Assembly: GCA_027485995.1 (NCBI GenBank) | Contig: JAIXPW010000022.1 | Span: 1-54,802, forward strand | DNA: 54,802 bases | Direction: 5' to 3' | From: Verrucomicrobiaceae bacterium | GTDB taxonomy: Bacteria; Verrucomicrobiota; Verrucomicrobiia; Verrucomicrobiales; Akkermansiaceae | Part shown: positions 16,734-26,601 of the stretch, piece by piece | How positions within the stretch are numbered: the first letter of the stretch is position 1 | How the letters are laid out: each line of letters begins with the position of its first letter | Translations under genes and position numbers: made by a program | The notes under the pieces: generated by a model | What the model was told of the DNA's origin: nothing | The model's input: the letters and a program-made list of their open reading frames with translations, nothing else | Databases searched by the model: none

Positions 16734-17954
16734 TCAGAAGTTGTAGTTGACCTCGAACGAGGCTCGCGTGGTGGAGACATACTGTTTGTCGCTCGTGTCG
16801 AAGTAACCGACCTTGATGATGGCGGAGAGATGATCGTCGAATTTCTTGGACAATACCGAGTCGGCCCCGAATCCGAGGTTGGCACCGATGGTGTTGTCAC
16901 CAAAGAAATGAAGGGAGTTGGCCCACTTGATGCCGAAGAAGATCGGAATCACGTGGGTGATGTAGGTGTCGGTAAGTCCCCCGTGCGTTCCATCGACTCG
17001 TCTCACGTCCGTGGCGTCGGCGAAGCCGTTGAATGCATGCACGGTTGAGAGCGGGGTCTGGAATCCGGCGTCGAGTTGCTCGATGCCGACCGTCAGGCTC
17101 TGCGGTCCGAAGGTCTTGGTGGCGTTGATATGGAAGTACATGGCATTCTTGTTGTTCAAGTCGCCCGCCTCGTCCTGATAGGCGGCCTCCCCATAGAGCT
17201 CAATGCCTCCGAGCTTTCCCTTGGCATGAAGGCCATAGGTGTCGTTGTTCCATTTCATCGCGGCCTTTTCCTCGAAGTCCATCAGGTAGGCATAGCCTCC
17301 AAGGGTGACTCCCTTGATGCCAGTGTAGGAGCCATTGAGAAGATGGAGATCGCCTGTGGCATCCTTGAATACACCGGAGGCGGATGAGCCAAAGATGCGG
17401 TTAACTTGATTGATGTAGGCGTAGTTCAAGGTGAGTCCCTCAATGGACTTGTTGGTGAGGGAGACCGCGTCATAGGTCTGCTGGTTTTGACGCCAGATCA
17501 CGTCGCCGATGAAGGCCGCCTTGTCATAGACAAGCTGTTGCCGGCCGACTCTGACAACCGTCTCGAAGGCAGCGTATTGAACGTATAGCTGATTGAGTTC
17601 GTTTGTCTCTGGGTCGAAGGTGAATGAGTTGTTCCTGACGAAGGGATCAACTCCCGCCGTGTTCACGATCTTTCCGGGACCCGCACTGTAGTCGTCGATG
17701 AGCGCCTGGGTGAACTCTCCTTCGGCAAGAAAGGACAGGCCGTTCCAGGCCGCTGTCTTGAACCCGACACGCTCGCGGGTCGTCAGGCCGTGGGAGAAAT
17801 CGTAACCGTCGATGTCTGCGATCTCATATCGGACACGGATGTCGAGGGTGGGAGTGATCCAGGCGGGTTCTGGTTTCGTTGCGGAGGCTGGAACAAGTGG
17901 AGAGCCCGCGAACGCGGGAGTTACGGCAAGAAGGAGCAAGGAGGTTGGTTTCAT
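16734..17954 (-). CDS. outer-membrane porin, alginate-export-like
   Basis: A 406-aa predicted beta-barrel. ATG 17954 gives a signal peptide (MKPTSLLLLAVTPAFA). The mature sequence starts with ITPTLDIRVRYEI and has alternating amphipathic strands (for example NQLYVQYAAFETVVRVGRQ, TLGGYAYLMDFE, ATKTFGPQSLTVGIEQL). It ends in an aromatic residue (SFEVNYNF), the outer-membrane insertion signature. The pattern resembles alginate-export/OprD-like porins. It is the last gene after nasA, 115 bp downstream, so an inferred role is passage of nitrate or another small anion. A TGCCAAG site (17983-17989) lies just upstream. Confidence 0.75.
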   Translation of the reverse strand: MKPTSLLLLAVTPAFAGSPLVPASATKPEPAWITPTLDIRVRYEIADIDGYDFSHGLTTRERVGFKTAAWNGLSFLAEGEFTQALIDDYSAGPGKIVNTAGVDPFVRNNSFTFDPETNELNQLYVQYAAFETVVRVGRQQLVYDKAAFIGDVIWRQNQQTYDAVSLTNKSIEGLTLNYAYINQVNRIFGSSASGVFKDATGDLHLLNGSYTGIKGVTLGGYAYLMDFEEKAAMKWNNDTYGLHAKGKLGGIELYGEAAYQDEAGDLNNKNAMYFHINATKTFGPQSLTVGIEQLDAGFQTPLSTVHAFNGFADATDVRRVDGTHGGLTDTYITHVIPIFFGIKWANSLHFFGDNTIGANLGFGADSVLSKKFDDHLSAIIKVGYFDTSDKQYVSTTRASFEVNYNF

Positions 17955-18069
17955 GATACGGGACCTGAGGTAGCGCGAGTCTTGCCAAGGCTGGACGTCG
18001 AAGGGCAAAATGATGTGAATCCTTCGCCTGTTCGCGATGCGCGCCGTTCATGACAAAAGCTCGGAGGCA

Positions 18070-20256
18070 TCAAAGTTTCTCGATGGCGACAGCGGAAGCC
18101 TTGTAGGAAGGTTGGCGGGAATCGGGATCGAAGCTCCCGTGGGTCAGCCGGTTCACCTCCGGATCATGCATGGGCAGAAAGACCTGGCCTCTCTGCACGG
18201 TCGCGGTGGGAAAAGCGATGGCCACGATGCTGCCACGTTGGCTGGAGATCCGGACCTTTGCATGACTGGCAATGCCCAGAGCCGATGCATCCTGGGGGTG
18301 AATCTCAAGCAACAACTCACCCGGTGAGAGCTTCCTCAGGATGGCAGATTTCGAGGTCCGCGTCTGGGTGTGCCACTGGCTTGAGCTGCCACGACCTGTT
18401 AGAAGCAGGAATGGAAAGGAGTCGCTGACAGGTTCCGGAAGCCGTTCTGATGGACGATCGAATATGAACTTCGCCCTTTGATCCGGAGTGAAGAATCGAC
18501 CGTCCTCGAACAGTCGTCGTTCACGGATCGCAAGGAAACTTCCGGCAGGGAAGGGCCATTGGATGCCGCCGTTGGTGTCGAGTTGGTCGTAGCCAGTGAT
18601 GCCGGAAATGTCGCAGGGTTGTCCCCTGGTTAGTCGGGCAATGATGTTGAAAACGGCCTCCGGTGAGGTCCAACTTCGAAAGAGCCCGTCGCAACCCCAG
18701 GCGTTCGCAAGGAGACGGAAGATACGGAAGTCCGACAAGGCCTGCCCCGGTGGTCGCCTCACCTGGCGGATCACGCCGATCCGCCGTTCCGAGTTGATGA
18801 AGGTACCATCCTTCTCCCCCCATCCAGCGGCAGGCAGGAGAAGGTCCGCAAGCCCGGCTGTCTCGGTGGAGTGATACATGTCCTGCACGACCAGGAAATC
18901 GAGGTTTCCGCAAAGGCGGGTGAAGCGTTCGCGATCAATCCAAGAATGATTCGGATTCGTGGCGATGATCCACAGCCCCTTGATGTCGCCGCGCTCGATG
19001 CCGCTGAGAATTTCATCATAGGCCCAGCTGTTCTCGGTGGGGATGAGGGATACGTCGAGTTCCAGAAGTTCTGCGACCTTGGCCCGATGGACTGGATTGG
19101 TGAAATCGTGGCCGGCGATCAGGCTGGTGGTGTTGGAGAACAGGCGCGAGCCCATCGCATTGCATTGTCCTGTAATCGAGTTCGCCCCGGTGCCGGGTTT
19201 GCCGATGTTGCCGGTCATCAGGCAGAGGTTGATGATTGCCTGCGCGGTTCGGGTTCCTTCGTGCGATTGATTGACTCCCATCGTCCACCACCAGGAGACG
19301 CGCTTCGACGGATCGGAAACCAGATTCGCAAGGATCTCGATTTCCTCAGTTCCCAGTCCGGTTCGTTCGGCGACAAGTCCCGGAGCATAGTCTTCGAGGA
19401 ATGCGGCGAAGTCGTCAAATCCATGGGTGTGTTCCTTGAGGAAGTTCTCATCCACCCGTCCATCCCGAACGATGCAATGCGCCAGTGCATAGAGCAGCCA
19501 GAGATCGCCTTTCGGCTTCACCGAGATATGCCGAGTGGCGGACTGGGCGGTTTCGGTCTTGCGCGGATCAATGACAATGATCTCCGGAGTCCTTTGATTG
19601 GAAAGAACCCGTTGCCACAGGATGGGGTGGGCGATCGCAGGATTTGCCCCCACAAACACCAGCACGTCGGACTCCTCGAAGTCCGCATAAGTGAAGGGTG
19701 GAGCATCGAATCCGAACGATTGCTTGTAGGCCGTGACGGCAGTGGCCATGCACTGGCGGGTGTTGCCATCGCCATGCTTCATCCCCATGCCGAACTTGGC
19801 CAGGGCTCCGAGAAATGCCATCTCCTCGCAGGTGATCTGACCGGTGGAAATGAAGGCCACACTCTCCTTTCCGTATCTTGATTGGATGTTCTTGAAGCGT
19901 TCCACCATCGTCGGGATGGCGGATTCCCAACCAATCTCCTTGAGCGATCCATCTGCCTCGCGCAGCAGAGGCACCATGACGCGGTCCGAAGCGTCCAGCA
20001 CTGCCAATGACTCCCAGCCTTTTGGACAGGCCATCCCGAGATTGACCGGATAGTGGGCATCTGGCGTCAGGCTCACGGCCGCGCCTTCCTTGAGATGGAG
20101 CTTCAGCCGACAACCGGTGGAACAGAATCCGCAGATTGAGGTGGTCACGGCATCCGGCACCATTCCTGCAGGCACCTGTCCGAGACCGAATCGACCCGGC
20201 TCACGAAGCAGTTCGCTGGTGAGCGGGCCGGTGGATTGTTTGAGAAGTCGTCGCAT
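18070..20256 (-). CDS. nasA: assimilatory nitrate reductase, molybdopterin catalytic subunit
   Basis: A 728-aa Mo-bisMGD oxidoreductase reducing nitrate to nitrite. The N-terminal 4Fe-4S site is Cys42, Cys45, Cys49 and Cys77 (CGFCSTGC ... GMACPKGWE). It continues with molybdopterin-binding signatures such as [41 protein letters not shown] and [29 protein letters not shown]. The C-terminal MopB-binding barrel starts near [18 protein letters not shown]. No Tat signal is present with ATG 20256, so it is cytoplasmic. There is no C-terminal NasC/ferredoxin extension; electrons should come from the DmsBC fusion encoded 26 bp upstream. Longer in-frame starts would overlap that gene and lack homology. 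Confidence 0.92.
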   Translation of the reverse strand: MRRLLKQSTGPLTSELLREPGRFGLGQVPAGMVPDAVTTSICGFCSTGCRLKLHLKEGAAVSLTPDAHYPVNLGMACPKGWESLAVLDASDRVMVPLLREADGSLKEIGWESAIPTMVERFKNIQSRYGKESVAFISTGQITCEEMAFLGALAKFGMGMKHGDGNTRQCMATAVTAYKQSFGFDAPPFTYADFEESDVLVFVGANPAIAHPILWQRVLSNQRTPEIIVIDPRKTETAQSATRHISVKPKGDLWLLYALAHCIVRDGRVDENFLKEHTHGFDDFAAFLEDYAPGLVAERTGLGTEEIEILANLVSDPSKRVSWWWTMGVNQSHEGTRTAQAIINLCLMTGNIGKPGTGANSITGQCNAMGSRLFSNTTSLIAGHDFTNPVHRAKVAELLELDVSLIPTENSWAYDEILSGIERGDIKGLWIIATNPNHSWIDRERFTRLCGNLDFLVVQDMYHSTETAGLADLLLPAAGWGEKDGTFINSERRIGVIRQVRRPPGQALSDFRIFRLLANAWGCDGLFRSWTSPEAVFNIIARLTRGQPCDISGITGYDQLDTNGGIQWPFPAGSFLAIRERRLFEDGRFFTPDQRAKFIFDRPSERLPEPVSDSFPFLLLTGRGSSSQWHTQTRTSKSAILRKLSPGELLLEIHPQDASALGIASHAKVRISSQRGSIVAIAFPTATVQRGQVFLPMHDPEVNRLTHGSFDPDSRQPSYKASAVAIEKL

Positions 20257-20282
20257 GGCGAGGTGGAGGAAAGACTGGTTGT

Positions 20283-21854
20283 TCAATGCCGGGCTGCACT
20301 GAAGTTTCCAGGCATCTTGGGCGCATGGACTGACTTGAAGAACAGGACCCTCTCGCAGAGTTCGGCGATCAGCAGCAGCGCGAATCCCGGCCAGGGCATT
20401 GCAGGCAGCAGCAAGGCGGAGCAGACGGCGAGGATGAAGCGCAGGCCCATGATCGCTCTCAGCGGACCACGCAGAAGCAAGGCCATGTGACGGTCGGCCG
20501 TCCACTTGCTCTCTTCATCGCAGGTTTTGCCCTTTCTCAGGTAGCAGGCTTCGGGCAGAAGGCGCGCAAGGATCAGCAGGCTGGCCATGACATGAACGGC
20601 CAGCGATTCGGTCGAGAGTGCGAAACCCATCGCGGTGAAGACCAGCATCGTTCCGAAAAAGCGAGGGCCGGTAATGGCGAAACGCCACGTCGTCCGGTGT
20701 GTATCGACATAGATCATCACCGAGGTGAACACCGCGATCACGGCCATGATCGATAGCGCGACCGGCAAGCCGGAAAGCAGAACCGCCGGAATCCATATCC
20801 CGATGAACGGCAGGGCAGGCACGCTCATGACCAGCGGCGCGATCAACGAGAAGGCGAGGATCTCACGCGACAGCCAGCTCGTCCGCAGACCGAGGAAAAA
20901 CCGCCACGCCCCCAGAGGCCGGCCGAGGTGGAGGATCGAGGCTGCCATGCCTGTTAGAAAGACCAGCGCTCCGGCAATGGCCACCATCTGGCTGGCTGAG
21001 AATGCGGCAGCGATGACCAGACCCAGTCCGGCCTGTGTCAGCGAAAGCATGATGGCCAGCGGCCAGTGGGTATGCTGGGGAACCAGTGCTTCCTGGTCAG
21101 CGGGTCTTGCCGTGGACGGCACGGCACGGCCGAGATAGAGGGTGGATGGAAGAGTCGAGCGTGGCGACGGGGCTCCGGTTAGAAAGCCTTTGCCGGCCCG
21201 GCCTTCGGCGATGACCTCCGCGACGTTGCGCTTCACGATGCGGATCGCCTTCGTCGGGCAGGCCTGCACGCAGGCGGGAGCCTCACCTGCGGCGAGACGG
21301 CCCTGACACATGTCGCATTTGCGGACGATGCCGCGCTTTTTGGAAAACTTGGGGACGTCGAACGCGCACTTGAGGATGCAATACGAACAACCGATGCACT
21401 GGTCATCGAGGTGCTTCACGATGCCGGTTGTGGAGTCCTTTTCATAAGCTCCGACCGGGCATCCCGTGAGGCAGCCTGGATCAGCGCAGTGATGACAGGA
21501 GGTGGTGACCGTCTGCTGCCAGCCGGGTTCCTCGACTCCACCTGTTAGAAGTCCGACGTCGCGCCAGGCTTCATCGTCGTCGAGGCCGTTCAGAGAATGA
21601 CAGGCGGCGACGCAGGCCTTGCAAGAGGTGCAGCGATCGAGGGAAACCTCAAAGGCGTATTGCTCGCCAGGGCCGGGAGCGCTCAGTGGGATGAGGTTCC
21701 GATAATGCCCGGCGAGATCAGGTTCGCGATCATGCTCTTCTGCGAAACGGGCAACCGGCGTGAGCAATGACTGCTGCTCTGCAAGCAGGTCGTCGATCAG
21801 CGTTCTCAGGACCGGAGTCCTGGGGATCGCCCGCCTTCTAACGGCCAGTTTCAT
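20283..21854 (-). CDS. DmsB-DmsC fusion: 4Fe-4S electron-transfer and membrane anchor
   Basis: A 523-aa protein. Residues about 65-210 are a DmsB-like ferredoxin domain with 16 cysteines in four groups (75/78/81/85, 120/123/128/132, 153/156/159/163, 180/183/195/199), enough for four [4Fe-4S] clusters. From about 265 to the end it is a DmsC-like quinol-oxidising anchor with about eight transmembrane helices (starting [21 protein letters not shown] and including the [14 protein letters not shown] motif). No Tat motif is evident, so the ferredoxin part should face the cytoplasm. It overlaps nirA by 4 bp and precedes nasA by 26 bp. The inferred role is quinol-to-NasA electron transfer. Three codon-level CTAACAG or near-matching sites lie here (20951, 21542; CTAACC near 21175). 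Confidence 0.9.
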   Translation of the reverse strand: MKLAVRRRAIPRTPVLRTLIDDLLAEQQSLLTPVARFAEEHDREPDLAGHYRNLIPLSAPGPGEQYAFEVSLDRCTSCKACVAACHSLNGLDDDEAWRDVGLLTGGVEEPGWQQTVTTSCHHCADPGCLTGCPVGAYEKDSTTGIVKHLDDQCIGCSYCILKCAFDVPKFSKKRGIVRKCDMCQGRLAAGEAPACVQACPTKAIRIVKRNVAEVIAEGRAGKGFLTGAPSPRSTLPSTLYLGRAVPSTARPADQEALVPQHTHWPLAIMLSLTQAGLGLVIAAAFSASQMVAIAGALVFLTGMAASILHLGRPLGAWRFFLGLRTSWLSREILAFSLIAPLVMSVPALPFIGIWIPAVLLSGLPVALSIMAVIAVFTSVMIYVDTHRTTWRFAITGPRFFGTMLVFTAMGFALSTESLAVHVMASLLILARLLPEACYLRKGKTCDEESKWTADRHMALLLRGPLRAIMGLRFILAVCSALLLPAMPWPGFALLLIAELCERVLFFKSVHAPKMPGNFSAARH

Positions 21855-23623
21855 GCCGCGAGGGTCATGCCGAGCAGTCCCTTGAGTTCGTCGATACTAT
21901 GGCGGTTGGCGAAGACGTTGAAGCTTTCATCGTCCCTGCGCGTGGCGAGGTAGGCCTTCAGCAGTCCTTCGATCAGCGAGGGGATCTCGGGAAAGGCCAC
22001 ACTCTTCCAGACCTCGCGTGCGATGCCCCGGGTGTCGTCCGTACCACCGCCGAGGACGATGTGGTAGCCTTCCACCGACTCGCCGTCGGCGTTCTTGACC
22101 TTCACCGCGACCATGCCGATGTCTCCGATGTAATGCTGCGCGCAGGAATGCGGGCAACCGGTCAGATGAATGTTCACCGGCTGATCGAGTGCCACCGCAT
22201 TCTCAAGATAACGTCCGAGTTCGATCGCGTGGCCCTTGGTGTCGGCAGAGGCATACTTGCAGCCACGGTTGCCGGTGCAGGCGACCAGTCCGCCGGAAAC
22301 CGAAGTGGCGGAAAACGCGAGCCCGCATTCCAGGATCGCGGCCTTCGCGGCGTCGAGGTCTTCTGCCGCGATGTTTGGAATGATGAGGTTCTGCCAGACG
22401 GTCATGCGGATGTCACCGCTGCCGAAGCAGTCAGCGAGTCGGGCCAATGCGAAGGTTTGATCAACGGTCAGGCGTCCGACTGGCAGCAGCACGCCAACAT
22501 AGAACTTGCCGTCGCTTTGCGGATGGATGCCGAGGTGGCCGTGCTTCTCCTTCGGTGCTGGCACTTCGCAAAGTTCCAGCGGCACGCGGCGAAGAGGAAC
22601 TGTGAGCTTGTTCTCGGTTTCCGTGAGAAGCCTTTCCACGCCCCAGGCATCGACGAGATACTTGAGCCGGGCTTTGGTGCGGTTGGTGCGGTCGCCGTTT
22701 TCAATGAACACGCGCATCAAGGCAGCGGCCACTGGAAGAGTTTCTGCGGGAGTAAGGAGCACGCCGCAGTCGCTGGCGAACTGCTTGTGGCCGGTGATGC
22801 CGCAGAGCTGCATGCGGAAGTACACGCCGGGCTCAATGCCTTGGCCGTTCGTGCCGACGCGGACCGCCTGGAAGCCAATGTCGTTGGTGTCCGCGCAGAC
22901 GGAGACCGCGCCGCCGGAATCATAGGCGATGTTGAATTTTCGCGGCAGACCATAGAGGTCGCGGTTGCGGAGGATGTAGTGGTGGAGCGCGCGGGCGTAG
23001 GGCAGCACGTCGATCAGTTCATCCGGATCGAAGCCGCTGGTGGGCGTGGCGGTGATGTTGCGGACGTTGTCGGCTCCGGCACCCTGCGAGGTCAGTCCGA
23101 GTTCGGTCAGTCGCATTAGGACCTCCGGCGCGCCCGCCGGAAGGATGCCGCGGACCTGGACATTGGCGCGGGTGGTGAGATCGAGAAACCCATTGCCCAG
23201 ATCGGCCGTGAGCCTGGCCAGTCCACGGAGCTGGCGGGAATCGAGCGCACCTCCAGCGATCCGGCAACGCATCATCAGCGACTCCTCGGCGGGCGTGACA
23301 TAGAAGAGCCCGTGGAACTTGTAGCGGAAGATATCACCATCTTTCGGGAACACCTTCTCATTGGCGTTCGAGAGGATGGTGTCGTAGGAATCCAGTCCGT
23401 GCTTCTCATGTTTCACCAATTCCTCGCGGCAAAGGTCCTCGACGGGGGTGCCGTAAACCGTTTCCGCCGATGATTCAGCGACGTTTGAGGTGAAGCGCCC
23501 CTCGCCGGTTTGCCCGACGAACGGAAACTGTCGGTTGTTGAGGATGCCGGAAATGAATCCGCTGAGGTAGGCCTTCTGTTCGTCGGTGAAACCGGCGTTG
23601 GGAAGGGAAGGGAAGGTACTCAT
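21851..23623 (-). CDS. nirA: ferredoxin-type nitrite reductase
   Basis: A 590-aa siroheme/4Fe-4S enzyme reducing nitrite to ammonium (sulfite reductase family). The cluster ligands are Cys449 and Cys455 in C-T-G-N-R-G-C and Cys490 and Cys494 in G-C-P-H-S-C. Two ferredoxin-like half-domains are visible, around [13 protein letters not shown] (siroheme-facing Arg) and [18 protein letters not shown] 23623 is preferred; upstream codons to 23755 give non-homologous sequence. It sits in the operon 173 bp downstream of nrtD and overlaps the DmsBC gene by 4 bp. The long upstream gap contains a CTTGGCA...TGCCAAG pair, so an internal promoter is possible. Sulfite reductase activity cannot be excluded, but the context is nitrate. 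Confidence 0.93.
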   Translation of the reverse strand: MSTFPSLPNAGFTDEQKAYLSGFISGILNNRQFPFVGQTGEGRFTSNVAESSAETVYGTPVEDLCREELVKHEKHGLDSYDTILSNANEKVFPKDGDIFRYKFHGLFYVTPAEESLMMRCRIAGGALDSRQLRGLARLTADLGNGFLDLTTRANVQVRGILPAGAPEVLMRLTELGLTSQGAGADNVRNITATPTSGFDPDELIDVLPYARALHHYILRNRDLYGLPRKFNIAYDSGGAVSVCADTNDIGFQAVRVGTNGQGIEPGVYFRMQLCGITGHKQFASDCGVLLTPAETLPVAAALMRVFIENGDRTNRTKARLKYLVDAWGVERLLTETENKLTVPLRRVPLELCEVPAPKEKHGHLGIHPQSDGKFYVGVLLPVGRLTVDQTFALARLADCFGSGDIRMTVWQNLIIPNIAAEDLDAAKAAILECGLAFSATSVSGGLVACTGNRGCKYASADTKGHAIELGRYLENAVALDQPVNIHLTGCPHSCAQHYIGDIGMVAVKVKNADGESVEGYHIVLGGGTDDTRGIAREVWKSVAFPEIPSLIEGLLKAYLATRRDDESFNVFANRHSIDELKGLLGMTLAA

Positions 23624-23650
23624 GGGAGTGGTTATCTCCCCGTAAAAGCA

Positions 23651-23682
23651 CTTGGCATGCAGGAGTTCAGGGTGTTGCCAAG
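23651..23682. promoter_or_regulatory. CTTGGCA-N18-TGCCAAG inverted pair upstream of nirA
   Basis: CTTGGCA (23651-23657) and TGCCAAG (23676-23682), 28 bp before the nirA start, form a 7-bp inverted pair with a centre-to-centre distance of 25 bp. The same half-site forms a tighter palindrome in the nasS-lysR intergenic region. Candidate binding site for the neighbouring LysR regulator; binding is inferred. Confidence 0.4.
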
Positions 23683-23796
23683 ATCCTGCTGAGATCCCGT
23701 CATCCGGTGTATGAGTGGAGGTCATAAGAACCCTTGATGTTCGATCCAGAACCAATTCTCACCGTGCCCTGATTCAGACGGAGACATCCACGCGCC

Positions 23797-24669
23797 TTAT
23801 GCAGCGGCGGTGTGATCCTTGGCGACCGGATCACTGGTGAACGTGAGCAGATTCTCCTTCGTGTAGGTCTTCGGTTCGTTCCGCTGATGGGATCGCTCTG
23901 TTAGATAAGAGACAAGATGATCGCGGTAGGCGGTGAAGAGCGGGTCGTTGAGGACCATTTCCCGCTTGCGGGGACGGGGGAAGTCGATCTCGAGGATTTC
24001 CCCGAGGGTGGCTTCGGGGCCGTTGGTCATCATGACGACGCGGTCGGAAAGGTAGATGGCCTCGTTGACGTCATGGGTGACCATCAGGGTGGTGAGTCGG
24101 TTGCGACGCCAGAGGTCCAACAGCACTTGTTGGAGCTCGATCTTCGTCAGCGCATCCAGCATGCCGAAGGGCTCGTCGAGGAGCAGCATCTTCGGTTGGA
24201 GGGCGAAGGCGCGGGCGATACCGACCCGCTGGCGCATGCCTTGGGAAAGTTCGCCGGGATACTTCTTCATGGCATCGCCGAGACCGACGACGGAAAGATA
24301 GTATTCGGCCAGTTCGCGTCGTTCGGTCTTGCTCGCGGTGAAATATACCTGCTCGACGCCGAGCATGACATTGTCGAAGACGCTCATCCACGGCAACAGG
24401 CAAGGAGATTGAAATACGATGCCCCGATCCGGGCCGGGTCCGGTGGATTCGCGGCCTTCGAGGATGATGCCTCCGTCGGTGACGCTGGTGAGACCGGCGA
24501 CCATCGAGAGCACCGTCGATTTTCCACAACCGGAGTGGCCGATGAGGGTGACGAATTCACCGCGCTTCAAGTTGAGGGAGAAATCCTTCACGATCACTGC
24601 CGGACCTTTCGGGCTCGGATAGGTTTTCTGAAGGCGGAACAATTCCAGGGCAGGGGCGCGTTCGCTCAT
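23797..24669 (-). CDS. nrtD: nitrate ABC transporter ATPase NrtD
   Basis: A 290-aa cytoplasmic ATPase of the nitrate/sulfonate/taurine family. Walker A is GHSGCGKST (44-52), the Q-loop region is [16 protein letters not shown], the signature LSQGMRQR, Walker [10 protein letters not shown], and the switch His is present in VTHDVNEAI. It pairs with NrtC on the NrtB permease. It overlaps nrtC by 4 bp. A CTAACAG heptamer (23898) lies near the 3' end as CTA-ACA. Confidence 0.92.
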   Translation of the reverse strand: MSERAPALELFRLQKTYPSPKGPAVIVKDFSLNLKRGEFVTLIGHSGCGKSTVLSMVAGLTSVTDGGIILEGRESTGPGPDRGIVFQSPCLLPWMSVFDNVMLGVEQVYFTASKTERRELAEYYLSVVGLGDAMKKYPGELSQGMRQRVGIARAFALQPKMLLLDEPFGMLDALTKIELQQVLLDLWRRNRLTTLMVTHDVNEAIYLSDRVVMMTNGPEATLGEILEIDFPRPRKREMVLNDPLFTAYRDHLVSYLTERSHQRNEPKTYTKENLLTFTSDPVAKDHTAAA

Positions 24670-25583
24670 GGGACAGTGATTTTGAATTCCTCTTTCTGAA
24701 GCTGGGAGCGGCGCAGCGGTCCGCTTCGGGCCGAGCGCTTCACGGTGTCGATGACGGTGAGGTCCTCGGGAAGGATATCCGGCACGGCGAGCTTGCGGGT
24801 GACGGAGGAGGCTTCCTGCTGCTTCCTTGCAGAGAGCAGCGTGCTGACCAGATCGTGGCGGAGTTTTTTGAAGATCGGATCCTGGTCGATCTCACGGCGC
24901 TCGCGAGGTCGCTCGATCGGCACGGACATGGCGGCACCAAGAGTCGCGCCGTCCTTTTTTGGGAGAAGTGGAATGACGCGGTCGGCCAGAAGGATGGCCT
25001 CGTCGGGATCATTGGTGACCCAGATGACAGTGGTGCGGGTCTTTAGCCAGATGTCGCTGATCTCGTCCTGAAGCGTGGCGCGGGTAAGCGCATCGAGAGC
25101 GGACAGCGGTTCGTCGAGCAGCAGCACGCGCGGTTGCATGGCGAGGGCCCGGGCCACCGAGACGCGCTGACGCATGCCGCCGGAAAGTTCTTTCGGCAGC
25201 TTCGTCGAGGCGTGGGTCAACTTCACCATGTCGATGTAGGTGGCGACGTGTTCCTTACGCTCGGCGGCGGATTTCTCCGGAAAGACCTGATCGACGGCGA
25301 GGTGGATGTTTTCCTCAACGGTCAGCCAGGGTAGCAGGGAGTAGTTCTGGAACACGATGCCACGCTCCGGGCCGGGGCCAGTGATCGGCTTGCCCTCCAT
25401 CATCGCCTGGCCGGTGGTCGGCTTCAACAGGCCGGCGAGCAGGGAGATGAGCGTGGTCTTCCCCGTGCCGGAGTAGCCGATGATGGAAACGAAGTCGCCT
25501 TCCTCGACTGTTAGATCAATGTCTCGTAGTATCGAATGGCCGGAGAAGGACTTGGAGGCAGAGGTGAGCTGGAGCAGTGGCAT
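24666..25583 (-). CDS. nrtC: nitrate ABC transporter ATPase NrtC-like, with His-to-Asn switch
   Basis: A 305-aa ATPase. Walker A is [10 protein letters not shown]-loop [16 protein letters not shown], signature LSGGMRQR, Walker [12 protein letters not shown]. The switch region reads W-V-T-N-D-P-D-E-A, so the usual His is Asn, as in some NrtC proteins; this half-site may be catalytically weak and leave hydrolysis to NrtD. Unlike cyanobacterial NrtC it lacks the C-terminal solute-binding domain and ends with an approximately 90-residue basic/acidic tail. It is encoded 98 bp after nrtB, with a hairpin-forming repeat in the gap, and overlaps nrtD by 4 bp. Confidence 0.88.
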   Translation of the reverse strand: MPLLQLTSASKSFSGHSILRDIDLTVEEGDFVSIIGYSGTGKTTLISLLAGLLKPTTGQAMMEGKPITGPGPERGIVFQNYSLLPWLTVEENIHLAVDQVFPEKSAAERKEHVATYIDMVKLTHASTKLPKELSGGMRQRVSVARALAMQPRVLLLDEPLSALDALTRATLQDEISDIWLKTRTTVIWVTNDPDEAILLADRVIPLLPKKDGATLGAAMSVPIERPRERREIDQDPIFKKLRHDLVSTLLSARKQQEASSVTRKLAVPDILPEDLTVIDTVKRSARSGPLRRSQLQKEEFKITVP

Positions 25584-25593
25584 GGGAAGAAGT

Positions 25594-25680
25594 TTTAAGT
25601 GTTCAGTTTGAAGATTTCAGTGAAGGCAGTTTCCGTCGGGCTCTTCCCTGATTACTGAACACTGAAACCTAACAAACTTC
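25594..25680. repeat. imperfect long hairpin in the nrtB-nrtC gap
   Basis: The left arm contains AAGTGTTCAGTTT and the right arm ACTGAACACTGAAAC; outer arms AAGAAGTTTT / AAACTTCTT extend it, giving a hairpin of about 85 bp between two genes that should be cotranscribed. The arm sequence matches the repeat at 42223-42312. It could adjust relative expression or protect mRNA ends; no T tract follows. Confidence 0.6.
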
Positions 25681-25681
25681 T

Positions 25682-26578
25682 TCAAGCTGTCCTGAATCTT
25701 GACTCCGCCAACGACATCAGACGATCCAGAATGAAACCAATCAGTCCGATGGTGATGATCGAGAGGATGATGTGGGCGAATGAGTTGGCGTTGTACTGCT
25801 GCCAGAGGAAGCCGCCGATGCCGGGCTTTCCGATCAGCATTTCCACCGCGACGATCACGAGCCAGGCGATGCCGAGGGACAACCGGAAGCCAGTGAACAT
25901 GTAGGGCAGGGACGAGGGAATGAGGATCTTGGTGAGCGTCTTGAAGCGCGAGAGCTTCAGCACCTTGGCGACGTTCAGGTAATCCTGCGGCACGGCACGG
26001 ACGCCGACGGCGGTGTTGAGCACGGTGGGCCACATCGCGCAGATCGCGATGGTGAACAGTGCGGCGGCGTCAGAGGTGCCGAAGGCGGTTCGACCGGACG
26101 CGTCCGCGATTTTCAAGCCGCTGAACATCACCATGCCGAGCGGCAGCCAGGCGAGTGGAGAGACCGGGCGCAGGATCTGGATGATCGGATCGAAGGCCAG
26201 GGTGAAGTTTCTGGAAAGACCTAACAGGAACCCGATCGGCGTGCCGATGAGAAGGGCGAGCAGGTAGCCCTGCACGACGAGCTTCAGCGACAGCCAGGTG
26301 AAGCGAAGGATGCCTTGATCAAGCTCGCCGCGCTTCGCGAAGGGTTCGACGATGTAGGGCTTGCTCGCCACCCATGTTTCGCTGGGAGCTGGCAGGTCGG
26401 CGGAGAGTCCGACACGTTTGGTCTCGGTGACGGTGATCATGTCGCCCCATCCGTCGTCCTTGGTGGTGGTCTTGGTGACGGATTTTCCCGAGATCAAGGC
26501 CCAACCGCCGATGCACAGCAGGACGCCTAGGAACGGCAGGAAGATTGCGTTTAGACTGAGCTTTCCAGGGAGTTTCAT
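25682..26578 (-). CDS. nrtB: nitrate ABC transporter permease NrtB
   Basis: A 298-aa inner-membrane permease. One N-terminal helix (AIFLPFLGVLLCIGGWALI) is followed by an unusual approximately 60-residue mostly hydrophilic periplasmic loop rich in K, T and D. The core of about five helices starts at LKLVVQGYLLALLIGTPIGFLLGLS. The EAA-type coupling loop for the ATPases is AVGVRAVPQDYLNVAKVLKLSRFKTLTKILIPSSLPYMFTG. NrtA is encoded 23 bp upstream. Confidence 0.92.
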   Translation of the reverse strand: MKLPGKLSLNAIFLPFLGVLLCIGGWALISGKSVTKTTTKDDGWGDMITVTETKRVGLSADLPAPSETWVASKPYIVEPFAKRGELDQGILRFTWLSLKLVVQGYLLALLIGTPIGFLLGLSRNFTLAFDPIIQILRPVSPLAWLPLGMVMFSGLKIADASGRTAFGTSDAAALFTIAICAMWPTVLNTAVGVRAVPQDYLNVAKVLKLSRFKTLTKILIPSSLPYMFTGFRLSLGIAWLVIVAVEMLIGKPGIGGFLWQQYNANSFAHIILSIITIGLIGFILDRLMSLAESRFRTA

Positions 26579-26601
26579 GGGGCGATGTGAAGGTGGTGGG
26601 T

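Noticed and set aside
20257..20505. Longer NasA start
   Set aside because: It would overlap the DmsBC gene and add sequence unlike any nitrate reductase.
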